Below the pieces are notes generated by a model. That model ran no database searches and was not told the origin of the DNA. It saw nothing but the letters and a program-made list of their open reading frames with translations. Below, in pieces: positions 1-6,685 of a stretch of DNA of 10,457 bases. The DNA comes from JBNJEL01 sp051745835 (lineage in GTDB: Bacteria; Bacillota; Halanaerobiia; Halobacteroidales; Acetohalobiaceae): the NCBI GenBank assembly GCA_051745835.1, contig JBNJEL010000070.1, positions 1 to 10,457 on the forward strand, in the 5' to 3' direction. Position 1 is the stretch's first letter. Each line of letters starts with the position of its first letter. The translations under genes were made by a program, and so were the position numbers.

Positions 1-65
1 CCCGAAACATTAGAAGTAATATTTAAAGTCGGTATCCATTCCTGATTAGAGACCAAACTATTCAC
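1..65 (-). CDS. Unidentified protein, N-terminal 21 codons only
   Basis: An open frame starts at a GTG (65-63) and stays open to the left edge of the window, giving about 21 residues that begin VNSLVSNQEWIPTLN. The case for a real gene is the Shine-Dalgarno GGAGGTGG at 80-73, seven bases before the GTG, and the 22-bp gap after the nudF stop, which suggests the third gene of a DUF3866-nudF operon. An ATG at 39 lies in another frame and meets a stop after nine codons, so it is not the start. In many clostridia spoIIM or xerD lies near this pair, but the visible residues do not resemble the start of either that I can recall. I do not recognise the protein. Confidence 0.55.
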   Translation of the reverse strand, partial: MNSLVSNQEWIPTLNITSNVS

Positions 66-72
66 TAATTAT

Positions 73-80
73 CCACCTCC
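73..80 (-). promoter_or_regulatory. Ribosome binding site deciding the GTG start at 65
   Basis: GGAGGTGG on the minus strand lies seven bases before GTG at 65. It sits just after the TAG stop of nudF (90-88). This spacing matches other starts in the window and is the main evidence that a gene follows nudF. Confidence 0.6.
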
Positions 81-87
81 TAACTCT

Positions 88-630
88 CTAATCTAAATAA
101 TTAAATAAGTACTGGAGACCAATTACCGTCTTGGCATCGACAATCTCCGGTGTAAATAACTTCTCCTTCAAGTCTGCTAGCGGCACCTTAACTAACTCTA
201 AGAACTCATCTTCATCTAACTGCTGTTGGTGTTGGGATAAGTCCTGAGCTAGATAGAGATGAATCTTCTCATCACAGAAACCAGGCGAAGTATAGAAGCT
301 GCCAATCCGCTTCAAAGCTCCACACTTATAGCCTGTCTCCTCCTCTAATTCACGACGTGCCGACTTCTTAACATCCTCATTCAGCTCTACTAATCCAGCC
401 GGCAGTTCTAATAGAATCTCTCCTACCGGATACCTAAACTGGCGCACCATAATTACCTCTTCTGTTTCAGCTAAGTAAGGAACTACTGCTACCGCTTCTG
501 CATGTTCTATTACCTCACGCGGTGCTTCTCTACTATCCGGCAGTGCTACCTTATCCAATCTTAACGTCACTATACTGCCCTCATATATTTCAGTACTACT
601 TAATTGACGCTCTTTTAATGACTCATCCAT
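88..630 (-). CDS. nudF: ADP-ribose pyrophosphatase, Nudix family (NudF type)
   Basis: Cytosolic Nudix hydrolase of 180 aa, predicted to cleave ADP-ribose to AMP and ribose 5-phosphate, a housekeeping step that removes a reactive sugar nucleotide. The Nudix box is complete at residues 79-101 (GX5EX7REUXEEXGU: G79, E85, R93-E94, E97-E98, G100). It is preceded by VRQFRYPVGEILLELPAG (62-79) and followed by SPGFCDEKIHLYLA (115-128), both typical of the ADP-ribose branch, as is IVDAKT near the C-terminus (163-168). Length fits the family (170-210 aa). The ATG at 630 has the strong Shine-Dalgarno AAGGAGGT at 644-637, six bases away. It starts 18 bp after the DUF3866 stop, so the two are almost certainly co-transcribed. 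Substrate specificity within the family is inferred from these motifs. Confidence 0.93.
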   Translation of the reverse strand: MDESLKERQLSSTEIYEGSIVTLRLDKVALPDSREAPREVIEHAEAVAVVPYLAETEEVIMVRQFRYPVGEILLELPAGLVELNEDVKKSARRELEEETGYKCGALKRIGSFYTSPGFCDEKIHLYLAQDLSQHQQQLDEDEFLELVKVPLADLKEKLFTPEIVDAKTVIGLQYLFNYLD

Positions 631-648
631 CCTGTTACCTCCTTCAAT

Positions 649-1737
649 TTAACTAAGTGCTAACTTCTCCACCGCAAGCTTTGCCGCTACACCGACCGCC
701 ATAAAAAACTCCGGATCTGCTACTTCATCACGCCCCATAGTACTAACTTGAATCGGTGACTGATTAATCAACTGTAGTCCTTCAATCCCCAACCGATAAC
801 AGATCTGGTGCTGACAGGTTAAATTAAATTCAGCCAACTGCTCTTTAAGGTGCCGACTTTTAGTGGTAGATAAGTAAGGTAAGCCGACCACTGCTTCTTT
901 AGCTGCTATCTTAGCTAGCACAGTTAGCGTATGATGACTTAATCCGTAATGGCGCTGACGGCTATCTTGAAAGCTAAGCCGCGGTATGGCAATCGGTACT
1001 CCACCTAGATTAGCTACAGCATTAATAATCTCTCCCTGCTCAATACCGCTAAAACCAAACTCAGTCCCCGTTCCTACAACTCCTGGTCCCATTGCTACTA
1101 TCGTAATATCCGCCTCTACTACTTCCTTAGCTGCAATCAGACCGGAATAAATATTGACCGCTTCTAAATCGCCACCGAATGCTTGCCCTACTGTGATAGT
1201 AGTTGTAATCAAACCAATCTCCTGTAATTGAGCCACAGTTCGACTTAACTGCAAAGGCAAAGCTGCTCCATCGGTCATAATGTAAGCAATCTTTAACTGC
1301 GAGGAAACTAAGCTATCAATTACAATTGCTGCTGGGGCTAACATACTATGTAGTGTACCAACTAATATCGGCTGACCTGCTAATGATCTAAAATCTCTAA
1401 TCTGCTTGCGATATTGACTCGCCTCTTCTTCCACGCTGCAGACCTTAAGCTGTAAGGGAGTATAACGTAGCTTCATAATATGTCCGGGTCCAACTAAATT
1501 CTGCTGCTGAAAGGTTCTATTAGCAATTACAAAATCTCTACCTCCCGTTCCCAACTCTAACTCCACAGCTGTAGTATTAATAACTACTTCATCAGCTAAA
1601 TCTATCTCTCCTGTTAAATAATCATAATTTATTGCCTTTCTTAACTGATTACTCTCCTCTAACTTAACTTCAACTTCAGTTATTCCTGCCCGCGAAGCAA
1701 TCACCTTACTTACAGTACCGCACTTAGTAGCTAACAA
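649..1737 (-). CDS. DUF3866 family protein, function unknown
   Basis: I recognise this as the DUF3866 family, found next to nudF in clostridia; no function is established that I know of. With the start chosen here it has 362 aa. The first 90 or so residues look like a small beta-rich domain. The rest is an alpha/beta domain with glycine-rich and polar motifs: HSMLAPA (130-136), YIMTDGAALPL (152-162), MGPGVVGTGTEFGFSG (216-231), DSRQRHYGLSHH (258-269) and TMGRDEVADPEFF (333-345). They look like an enzyme's binding site, but this is only an impression. There is no signal peptide or membrane segment, so it is probably cytosolic. The frame extends to a GTG at 1752, but that GTG has no ribosome site and itself overlaps GGAGGT (1750-1745), which lies seven bases before the TTG at 1737; TTG is therefore the better start. 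It follows a terminator and is first in the unit with nudF. Confidence 0.85.
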   Translation of the reverse strand: MLATKCGTVSKVIASRAGITEVEVKLEESNQLRKAINYDYLTGEIDLADEVVINTTAVELELGTGGRDFVIANRTFQQQNLVGPGHIMKLRYTPLQLKVCSVEEEASQYRKQIRDFRSLAGQPILVGTLHSMLAPAAIVIDSLVSSQLKIAYIMTDGAALPLQLSRTVAQLQEIGLITTTITVGQAFGGDLEAVNIYSGLIAAKEVVEADITIVAMGPGVVGTGTEFGFSGIEQGEIINAVANLGGVPIAIPRLSFQDSRQRHYGLSHHTLTVLAKIAAKEAVVGLPYLSTTKSRHLKEQLAEFNLTCQHQICYRLGIEGLQLINQSPIQVSTMGRDEVADPEFFMAVGVAAKLAVEKLALS

Positions 1738-1744
1738 AGTACTA

Positions 1745-1750
1745 ACCTCC
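1745..1750 (-). promoter_or_regulatory. Ribosome binding site deciding the TTG start of the DUF3866 gene
   Basis: GGAGGT on the minus strand lies seven bases before TTG at 1737. A longer reading would start at GTG 1752 and translate this site as codons 2-3 (Glu-Val). No other Shine-Dalgarno lies upstream of 1752, so the shorter reading is preferred. Confidence 0.7.
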
Positions 1751-1868
1751 ACTTAATGCTATTGATTATTATTCATTATCTACTTGCTTTCTCCTGCCTC
1801 TTTGAGATTAACTATACTTAAACTAACTTACACTTATTATTTGTTACTTAATCTACAAACATACACCA

Positions 1869-1900
1869 TAATAAAAGAAAGACGGCTACTGCCGCCCTCG
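1869..1900 (-). terminator. Rho-independent terminator after the M20 peptidase gene
   Basis: On the minus strand GGCGGC-AGTA-GCCGTC forms a six-pair GC-rich stem with one G-U pair and a four-base loop. It can be extended by about three A-U/G-U pairs at the base. A T-rich run (TTTCTTTTATT) follows. It starts about 12 bp after the TAA of the M20 peptidase and separates that unit from the DUF3866-nudF unit. Confidence 0.8.
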
Positions 1901-1911
1901 ATTACTCTTGC

Positions 1912-3042
1912 TTAATCTTTAGCGCTACCATCTAACTCTGCTATAATAGCTAAGGCATAATCAATAGCTCTAACTAAACTACTAACTGCAATACTCTCCT
2001 TAGGAGTATGATTATCCTCAACGCCAATCGCTACATTAATTGTTGGTATGCCGCGATCATTGAAGATATTAGTATCACTACCGCCACCAGTAGTAATTAG
2101 TTTGGACTCTAGATCTAACTTAGTTGCTGCTGCTATTGCTGCTTTAACAATTGGTCTGTCTTCATCCAGATCAAATGAGGAGAATAATCGATTGCTCTCA
2201 ATATCTATCTCGGCTCCAAACTGCTGAGCTGATTTCTCTAAGATATCAATCATATGCTCTAACTGTCGATCTAACTTCGCTTCATCTCTACTTCGTGCTT
2301 CACCCTTTAACTCCACACGATCCGGTACAATATTGGTTGCCTGACCACCATTAATAACGCCGATATTAGCTGTAGTCTCCTCGTCAATCCGCCCTAAATT
2401 CATATTAGAGAGAGCTACACTAGCCACTTTGATTGCATTAATTCCCTTCTGCGGCTCCTTACCAGCATGAGCTCGCTTACCTCTAACTAAAGCTCTAATC
2501 TTATCCTGCGCTGGTCCTGAAGTTACAATTGAACCTATCTCGCCGCCGGTATCGAAGACTAATCCCATCTCAGCCTCCAGTTGATCAAAGTCAAGATTTT
2601 TTGCACCAAGCAGTCCTTTCTCTTCACAGACAGTAAAGACAACTTCTATATCTCCATACTCTAAATCTCCCTCAATTAAATTCTCTAATAGCGTTAAAAT
2701 AATCGTAATTCCTGCCTTATCATCTGCTCCTAAGACAGTCTGACCTTGACTGAAGATCACTCCATCTTTAATCAACGGCTTAACATTCTTACCTGGTACC
2801 ACAGTATCCATATGAGCTACTAAACAGATAGTCGGGCGATTAGGATTACTGCCGGGTAGCTTAGCAATCAAATTACCGGTATAACTGCCAATCCGCGCTC
2901 CCGTATCATCCTCTACTACCTCTAAACCTAGCTCCTCTAACTTCTGCTTTAAATCATTAGCTAATTGTCTTTCGAAGCGGGACTCACTATCAGTCTGTAC
3001 TAACTCCATAAATCTATCTACTATCTTTTTTTGCTCTAGCAT
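1912..3042 (-). CDS. M20 family metallopeptidase, PepT-like (YqjE type)
   Basis: Predicted cytosolic di-zinc aminopeptidase of the peptidase T-like branch of family M20, releasing amino acids from short peptides. Numbering from the first of two ATGs (3045): metal ligands H78 and D80 in AHMDT, the bridging aspartate D108 in LGADDKAG, E141/E142 in CEEKGLLG, D165 in FDTGG and H346 in DNHTP. Residues about 180-290 form the inserted dimerisation domain, including RAHAG (191-195). The length of 376-377 aa fits the PepT-like subgroup better than true PepT (about 410 aa), so no symbol is given. Two adjacent ATGs begin the frame. GGAGG at 3054-3050 is seven bases from the second (3042) and four from the first, so the second is preferred. 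It lies 97-100 bp after alr with no convincing terminator between them, so it is probably the last gene of an orr-alr-peptidase transcript. Confidence 0.92.
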   Translation of the reverse strand: MLEQKKIVDRFMELVQTDSESRFERQLANDLKQKLEELGLEVVEDDTGARIGSYTGNLIAKLPGSNPNRPTICLVAHMDTVVPGKNVKPLIKDGVIFSQGQTVLGADDKAGITIILTLLENLIEGDLEYGDIEVVFTVCEEKGLLGAKNLDFDQLEAEMGLVFDTGGEIGSIVTSGPAQDKIRALVRGKRAHAGKEPQKGINAIKVASVALSNMNLGRIDEETTANIGVINGGQATNIVPDRVELKGEARSRDEAKLDRQLEHMIDILEKSAQQFGAEIDIESNRLFSSFDLDEDRPIVKAAIAAATKLDLESKLITTGGGSDTNIFNDRGIPTINVAIGVEDNHTPKESIAVSSLVRAIDYALAIIAELDGSAKD

Positions 3043-3049
3043 CATTTAG

Positions 3050-3054
3050 CCTCC
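3050..3054 (-). promoter_or_regulatory. Ribosome binding site choosing between two adjacent ATGs
   Basis: GGAGG on the minus strand stands four bases from the ATG at 3045 and seven from the ATG at 3042. Spacing at other genes here is mostly six to seven bases, which favours 3042. The difference is one methionine. Confidence 0.6.
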
Positions 3055-3142
3055 CTAAAATTAACAATATCTAATTAAGTATTATGATTCTAGATACTGT
3101 CTTAAACTCCTCTTTTTAAAGTTAAGTTTGGGGATTAATAAG

Positions 3143-4315
3143 CTAGCAGCAAGTCCCTGCAATCTCCACTACTTGATTATTTTGTAAATAGACTCGCGGA
3201 ATGCGTTTACTAATCATACAGACAACTTCATAATTAATCGTTCCTATCTGATCAGCTAGCTCCCGCGCATTAATCTCCTCTAAATCATCACGTCCTAAAA
3301 GAGTAACTACCTCACCTACTTCTACCGACTCAATCTTACTTACATCAATCATCAACTGATCCATACAAACCCGCCCCACAATTGGTACTCGTTGACCTTT
3401 AATTAAGACCTCACCTTGTGAAGAAAGCAATCGACTATAGCCATCTTCATAACCAAGCGGAAGTGTGGCTATCTTAGCTCTACTAGCTGTCGTATAAGTC
3501 CGTCCGTAGCTAATATCTGTTCCGGGAGGCACTTCTTTAACATGACAGACCCGCGCCTTCAAACTTAATACCGGAGTTAAGTCTAAACTCTGTTCAACAG
3601 ACTGCGATGGTAATAAACCATAAGTTAAAATTCCTACCCGCACCATATCTAACTCTGTAGTCGGCAGGTCTAAAGCTGCAGCACTATTAGCGGCATGAGT
3701 CAGCGGCACTTCAAATCCAGCTGCTCTTAAATTCGTTATTACTTGCTGAAATTGCTCTAGCTGATGGTAAGTATACTCTTTATCTCCCTCATCAGCAGCA
3801 GCAAAGTGAGTATAGATACCTTCTACCTCTAGATTAGATAACTCATCAATCCGCCGCATTAAATCTAAGACTTCATCAGGTTGCAGACCAATTCTGCCCA
3901 TGCCGGTATCCACCTTAAGATGAACTTTTGCTTTTTGATCTAATCTAACAGCAGCTTGAGATAGACTCTTAGCAGCTTGATAGGAATAAATCGTCTGAGT
4001 CAGGTCATGCTTCACTACTTCTACTGCTAAATCAGGCGGTGTCCAGCCTAAAATCAAGATCGGCACATCAGTTAAACCCGCTTGACGCAAAGCTAACGCT
4101 TCATCTAAGATAGCTACTGCTAATCTATCTGTTCCGTTAGCTAAGGCTACTTGAGCTACCTGATAAGCTCCATGTCCGTAACCATCTGCCTTTAAGACTG
4201 TCATCAACTCTGTATCCGCAGCTAAATGGTCTCGAATCTGCCTAATATTATCTGCTAGATAATCTAGATTAATCTCTGCCCAAGCCGGTCTGAGCTTTGA
4301 AAGTTCTTCCATCAT
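3143..4315 (-). CDS. alr: Alanine racemase
   Basis: PLP-dependent cytosolic enzyme converting L-alanine to D-alanine for peptidoglycan, 390 aa. The N-terminal TIM barrel carries the PLP lysine K42 in LKADGYGHGA. HLKVDTGMGRIG (132-143) supplies K134, which aligns with the carbamylated lysine of the Bacillus enzyme, and R141. R228 in VRVGI should contact the PLP nitrogen. The C-terminal beta domain begins near 250 and holds the second catalytic base Y270 in ISYGRTY and the CMDQ motif (317-320). All hallmark residues are present. The start is one of two adjacent ATGs (4315 or 4312), preceded by GGGGAGAGGT at 4330-4321; either is possible. It lies 58 bp after the ornithine-type racemase, with no terminator between. 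It ends in a Cys-Cys pair and a TAG codon. Confidence 0.96.
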   Translation of the reverse strand: MMEELSKLRPAWAEINLDYLADNIRQIRDHLAADTELMTVLKADGYGHGAYQVAQVALANGTDRLAVAILDEALALRQAGLTDVPILILGWTPPDLAVEVVKHDLTQTIYSYQAAKSLSQAAVRLDQKAKVHLKVDTGMGRIGLQPDEVLDLMRRIDELSNLEVEGIYTHFAAADEGDKEYTYHQLEQFQQVITNLRAAGFEVPLTHAANSAAALDLPTTELDMVRVGILTYGLLPSQSVEQSLDLTPVLSLKARVCHVKEVPPGTDISYGRTYTTASRAKIATLPLGYEDGYSRLLSSQGEVLIKGQRVPIVGRVCMDQLMIDVSKIESVEVGEVVTLLGRDDLEEINARELADQIGTINYEVVCMISKRIPRVYLQNNQVVEIAGTCC

Positions 4316-4373
4316 TATCTACCTCTCCCCTAACATATATTCAAGCTAAGATCTAATTATATCATCTATTACA

Positions 4374-5453
4374 TTAATTTTGCTGATAAGTAACTGCTAC
4401 ATACTCTGAAGTCATCGCTCTTAACAATCCACCGTAATCAAGACGAAAATAGATTGTATCGCCTACTTCTAACTTACGCTTAGATTCAGTTACATCAATA
4501 ATTAAGTGATCGCTACTGCCGCCTACTAATTCTACTCCAGACAGAATAGGAGTGATCCCTCCTACAGCAATATCCTGTCGACCGATCCCTAAAATAGCAC
4601 GTTGGCGTAAACCCTGTTGATGAATAGTAGTCTCTTCACCAAAAGCATTGGGACCTCTAGGACCTGCTGGTTGGGCTGGTTTACTCTTTAACTCTATTAT
4701 CTCTGCTCCCAATAAGAAAGCATCCTGCTTAGTACCGAAAAAAGACTCACCAGTAACCACATTACTGCCTAACAGAATCGTCTCACCGACTCGTAATTCT
4801 GTAATATGAGCGGGTAATCCCTGCTTTTTAAGTCGCGGCAGCGAACTACTATTACCGCCAGAAATCACTGTTAAATCCAGATTAAAATGCTCTCTAATCT
4901 CTTGTTGGAGGTTAGCTAATAGCTCCATATTCTCTGTGGTAGGTAAGACTCCACCAAAGCAGGCAAAATTAGTTCCTAAGCCCCGCAGTTTAATTGCAGT
5001 TAGCTTATCTATCTCTCTAACTAATGGTAGCACCTGGGATACCATTGCCCCTTCTCGTCTATCTCCTAGATCAACCATCAAGATAATTTCATGCTTAACT
5101 CCTAACTGCAAAGCTGCTTGATTTAAAGCCTTAATCACCTTCAGTTCTGAATTAAGGCTAATCTCAGCTAACAGCACTACCTCCTCTACCTCACTTAACA
5201 TTGGTATTCTAAGCAGCATTAATGGATGATTAGTTAATTCTAATCCGTTGCGTAAATGCTCTAAATTCTCTAACCGCGAATCAGCTAAGCCGCTCACTCC
5301 CCCAGCTAACATTGCTCGAGCTACAGCTAAATTAGCGGTAACTGCTTTAGTTACTCCCATAATCTCAATTCCTGCTTGAGCTGCTAAGTCAACTACATAT
5401 TTGGTATTGGCTTCAACCTTGGCTAAATCTATCTTAAGATGAGGATTTTGCAC
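4374..5453 (-). CDS. orr: Ornithine racemase-like PLP-dependent amino-acid racemase
   Basis: A 359-aa protein of the alanine-racemase fold, of the alanine/ornithine racemase group that includes clostridial Orr and YhfX-type proteins. Orr converts L-ornithine to D-ornithine for the oxidative branch of ornithine fermentation. Visible: PLP lysine K36 in GVTKAV, VDLGDRREG (127-135), the phosphate-binding stretch VISGGNSSSLP (196-206), LRVGETILLG (220-229), and a C-terminal beta domain with ILGIGRQD (287-294) and SSDHLIIDV (313-321). It is clearly distinct from the neighbouring alr. Ornithine as substrate is inferred from the subgroup; no D-ornithine aminomutase genes lie in the window, so another amino acid is possible. 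The start is a GTG at 5453 with GGAG only three bases upstream (5460-5457), a weak arrangement; a TAA just before it rules out an in-frame start immediately upstream. It is first in a likely unit with alr and the M20 peptidase. Confidence 0.82.
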   Translation of the reverse strand: MQNPHLKIDLAKVEANTKYVVDLAAQAGIEIMGVTKAVTANLAVARAMLAGGVSGLADSRLENLEHLRNGLELTNHPLMLLRIPMLSEVEEVVLLAEISLNSELKVIKALNQAALQLGVKHEIILMVDLGDRREGAMVSQVLPLVREIDKLTAIKLRGLGTNFACFGGVLPTTENMELLANLQQEIREHFNLDLTVISGGNSSSLPRLKKQGLPAHITELRVGETILLGSNVVTGESFFGTKQDAFLLGAEIIELKSKPAQPAGPRGPNAFGEETTIHQQGLRQRAILGIGRQDIAVGGITPILSGVELVGGSSDHLIIDVTESKRKLEVGDTIYFRLDYGGLLRAMTSEYVAVTYQQN

Positions 5454-5469
5454 TTACTCCACCGTCCCC

Positions 5470-5510
5470 TGTAATATATAAATAAAGCCTTCCGACTAAA
5501 GAAGGCTTTA
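5470..5510 (-). terminator. Rho-independent terminator after the radical SAM gene
   Basis: A perfect ten-pair stem, TAAAGCCTTC (5483-5492) with GAAGGCTTTA (5501-5510), encloses an eight-base loop. Read on the minus strand it is followed by the AT-rich run TTTATATATT. It lies about 11 bp beyond the radical SAM stop codon. Confidence 0.85.
5473..5500 (-). promoter_or_regulatory. Weak candidate promoter for the orr-alr-peptidase unit
   Basis: TATATT at 5478-5473 stands 16 bases after TTTAGT at 5500-5495 on the minus strand. The -10 is good but the -35 is poor. The -35-like box lies in the loop of the radical SAM gene's terminator, and the implied leader is only about 15 bases. It is listed because no other place for a promoter exists between that terminator and orr; read-through is the alternative. 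Confidence 0.25.
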
Positions 5511-5521
5511 ACTTACTCTAT

Positions 5522-6469
5522 TTATTCTGCTGCTTGGTCAGTAATTGTATAGATCACTTGGTCTTGGTCATCTTTAACTTCAATAATATTATTCTCTAAT
5601 AAACTCTGAATATACTTACCAACCTCATTAGCTCCAATTCCTAACTGCTGCATCAACTCTTGACTGCTGTAATCTTCCTCTTGAAAAGCAGATGCAATGC
5701 GATCTCTTAGCTCTTGATCAATACTATCAACTTCACGACGCGGTTCAAAATCCGCTACTATCTCCACTTCTTCGGTCAAAGCAGCAGCTATTCGTTCTAA
5801 ACTCTCCTTACTTGCTGGTTTAACCCAGCTTTCTGCCCCCGGACGATCTAAAGTATTTAACTGAATACGCTCCGGATTAATCTGACTAATAATTTCATTA
5901 AATGATTCAATCTGTTCCCGAGAATCATTAACACCGGAAATAATAAATATCTCTAACCATAACTCACCTTGATACTGATTACTTAGGTTGATAATTCCCT
6001 CTACTATCTCATCAAAACTTAGATCAGCACAAGGGCGATTAATCTTTTGATAAATATCTTCACTGGCTGCATCTAATGAAGGAACAATTAGATCAATCTC
6101 TTTAACTTCATCAATTAGTTGCTGTTGAGTAAAGAAGGCTCCATTAGTCAATAAAGCAATCTGATACTCTGGATACTCTTCTTTTAAAAAGTCAACTATC
6201 TTACCAATTCCACTATGTAAAGTCGGTTCTCCCGAACCAGAGAAAGTTATATAATCTATATCAGGTTCAGTCTCTAAAAACTTATCTAATTCCTCAATTA
6301 CCTCTGCTGTCGGCACAAACTCTTTACGCTCTAATGGAAAGTCTGTCGTCGCTCCACACTCACAATAAATACAATCAAAAGTACAGGTCTTATAAGGAAT
6401 TAAATCAATTCCTAATGAGGCTCCCAATCTCCGCGAAGGTACTGGCCCAAATAGATGTTCTAACTCCAT
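5522..6469 (-). CDS. Radical SAM protein, COG0731 (wyosine-synthase-like) type
   Basis: A 315-aa cytosolic Fe-S protein. PVPSRRLGASLGIDLIP (10-25) and CTFDCIYC (29-36) mark the COG0731 radical SAM group. C29, C33 and C36 should hold the 4Fe-4S cluster that cleaves S-adenosylmethionine, with C38 just after. SGSGEPT (77-83) is the SAM-binding GGE-like motif. The group is often named after archaeal wyosine (TYW1) synthases, but bacteria are not known to make wyosine, so the substrate is unknown. From about residue 250 to 312 there is a helical segment ending in a hairpin-like strand region (SSQELMQQLGIGANEVGKYI, 268-287) that looks like a winged helix-turn-helix. The frame extends to an ATG at 6523, but that ATG lies within the predicted -10 box and lacks a ribosome site. 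The ATG at 6469 has AAGGAAGGA at 6483-6475. The gene appears to be transcribed alone, with its own promoter and terminator. Confidence 0.85.
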   Translation of the reverse strand: MELEHLFGPVPSRRLGASLGIDLIPYKTCTFDCIYCECGATTDFPLERKEFVPTAEVIEELDKFLETEPDIDYITFSGSGEPTLHSGIGKIVDFLKEEYPEYQIALLTNGAFFTQQQLIDEVKEIDLIVPSLDAASEDIYQKINRPCADLSFDEIVEGIINLSNQYQGELWLEIFIISGVNDSREQIESFNEIISQINPERIQLNTLDRPGAESWVKPASKESLERIAAALTEEVEIVADFEPRREVDSIDQELRDRIASAFQEEDYSSQELMQQLGIGANEVGKYIQSLLENNIIEVKDDQDQVIYTITDQAAE

Positions 6470-6474
6470 ATTTA

Positions 6475-6483
6475 TCCTTCCTT
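6475..6483 (-). promoter_or_regulatory. Ribosome binding site deciding the radical SAM start at 6469
   Basis: AAGGAAGGA on the minus strand offers two overlapping AAGGA sites, five and nine bases before ATG 6469. The alternative ATG at 6523 has no such site. Confidence 0.65.
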
Positions 6484-6521
6484 TACTATAAATTATATGC
6501 TTTATTGCTTCAACTACTACC

Positions 6522-6530
6522 ATTATAACA
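6522..6530 (-). promoter_or_regulatory. Extended -10 promoter of the radical SAM gene
   Basis: TGTTATAAT on the minus strand combines a perfect TATAAT (6527-6522) with the extended TGn element. There is no good -35 box 16-18 bases upstream, which is common for extended -10 promoters. It lies just after the upstream terminator and about 55 bases before the ATG at 6469. Confidence 0.6.
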
Positions 6531-6540
6531 AATTAATATC

Positions 6541-6580
6541 AAAAATAAAAGAACCCTGCTAAAAGCTAATCTTAGCAGGG
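6541..6580 (-). terminator. Rho-independent terminator after the transporter/small-subunit operon
   Basis: CCCTGCTAA (6554-6562) and TTAGCAGGG (6572-6580) pair perfectly over nine bases around a nine-base loop. On the minus strand the T-rich run TTCTTTTATTTTT follows. It starts 7 bp after the TAA of the small subunit gene. Confidence 0.88.
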
Positions 6581-6587
6581 ATTGAGC

Positions 6588-6683
6588 TTATTGATTTTTT
6601 AAAGCAATGTTCAAACAAAAACCTAATCCACATCCTAATACAACAACTGCAAAAATTAACATCATTACTGCTCCAGTAGTCAA
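6588..6683 (-). CDS. MetS-type NSS transporter small subunit
   Basis: A 31-codon gene starting at TTG (6683) and encoding MTTGAVMMLIFAVVVLGCGL followed by GFCLNIALKNQ. It is one hydrophobic helix (about residues 5-24) with a short polar, basic end. The pattern (M-x-x-x-A-x-x-M, a hydrophobic run, a G-x-G-L step, then a short basic tail) matches the MetS family of small membrane proteins that partner bacterial NSS transporters; in Corynebacterium MetPS the small subunit is needed for methionine/alanine uptake. It begins 2 bp after the transporter stop. Its Shine-Dalgarno AAGGAGG (6700-6694) lies inside the last transporter codons, ten bases from the TTG, so translation is probably coupled. A terminator follows at once. 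The TTG start is inferred; M7 or M8 would leave too short a peptide. Confidence 0.82.
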   Translation of the reverse strand: MTTGAVMMLIFAVVVLGCGLGFCLNIALKNQ

Positions 6684-6685
6684 CT

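Noticed and set aside
88..90. TAG stops of nudF (and of alr at 3143) as possible pyrrolysine codons
   Set aside because: Both proteins end at the length normal for their families, and each frame closes again within about ten codons, so ordinary termination is enough.
2151..2354. Plus-strand open frame of 67 codons
   Set aside because: It lies wholly within the M20 peptidase gene on the other strand, whose metal-binding and dimerisation motifs are intact. It resembles no protein I know.
3101..3126. AT-rich inverted repeat between alr and the M20 peptidase
   Set aside because: Only five outer pairs (CTTAA/TTAAG) form, with a bulge and no T-run on the transcribed side, so it is not a convincing terminator.
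4936..5121. Plus-strand open frame of 61 codons
   Set aside because: It is antisense to the well-supported ornithine-type racemase and has no recognisable domain.
6334..6528. Plus-strand open frame of 64 codons
   Set aside because: It is antisense to the radical SAM N-terminus and its promoter. It is hydrophobic only by the chance of the AT-rich sequence.
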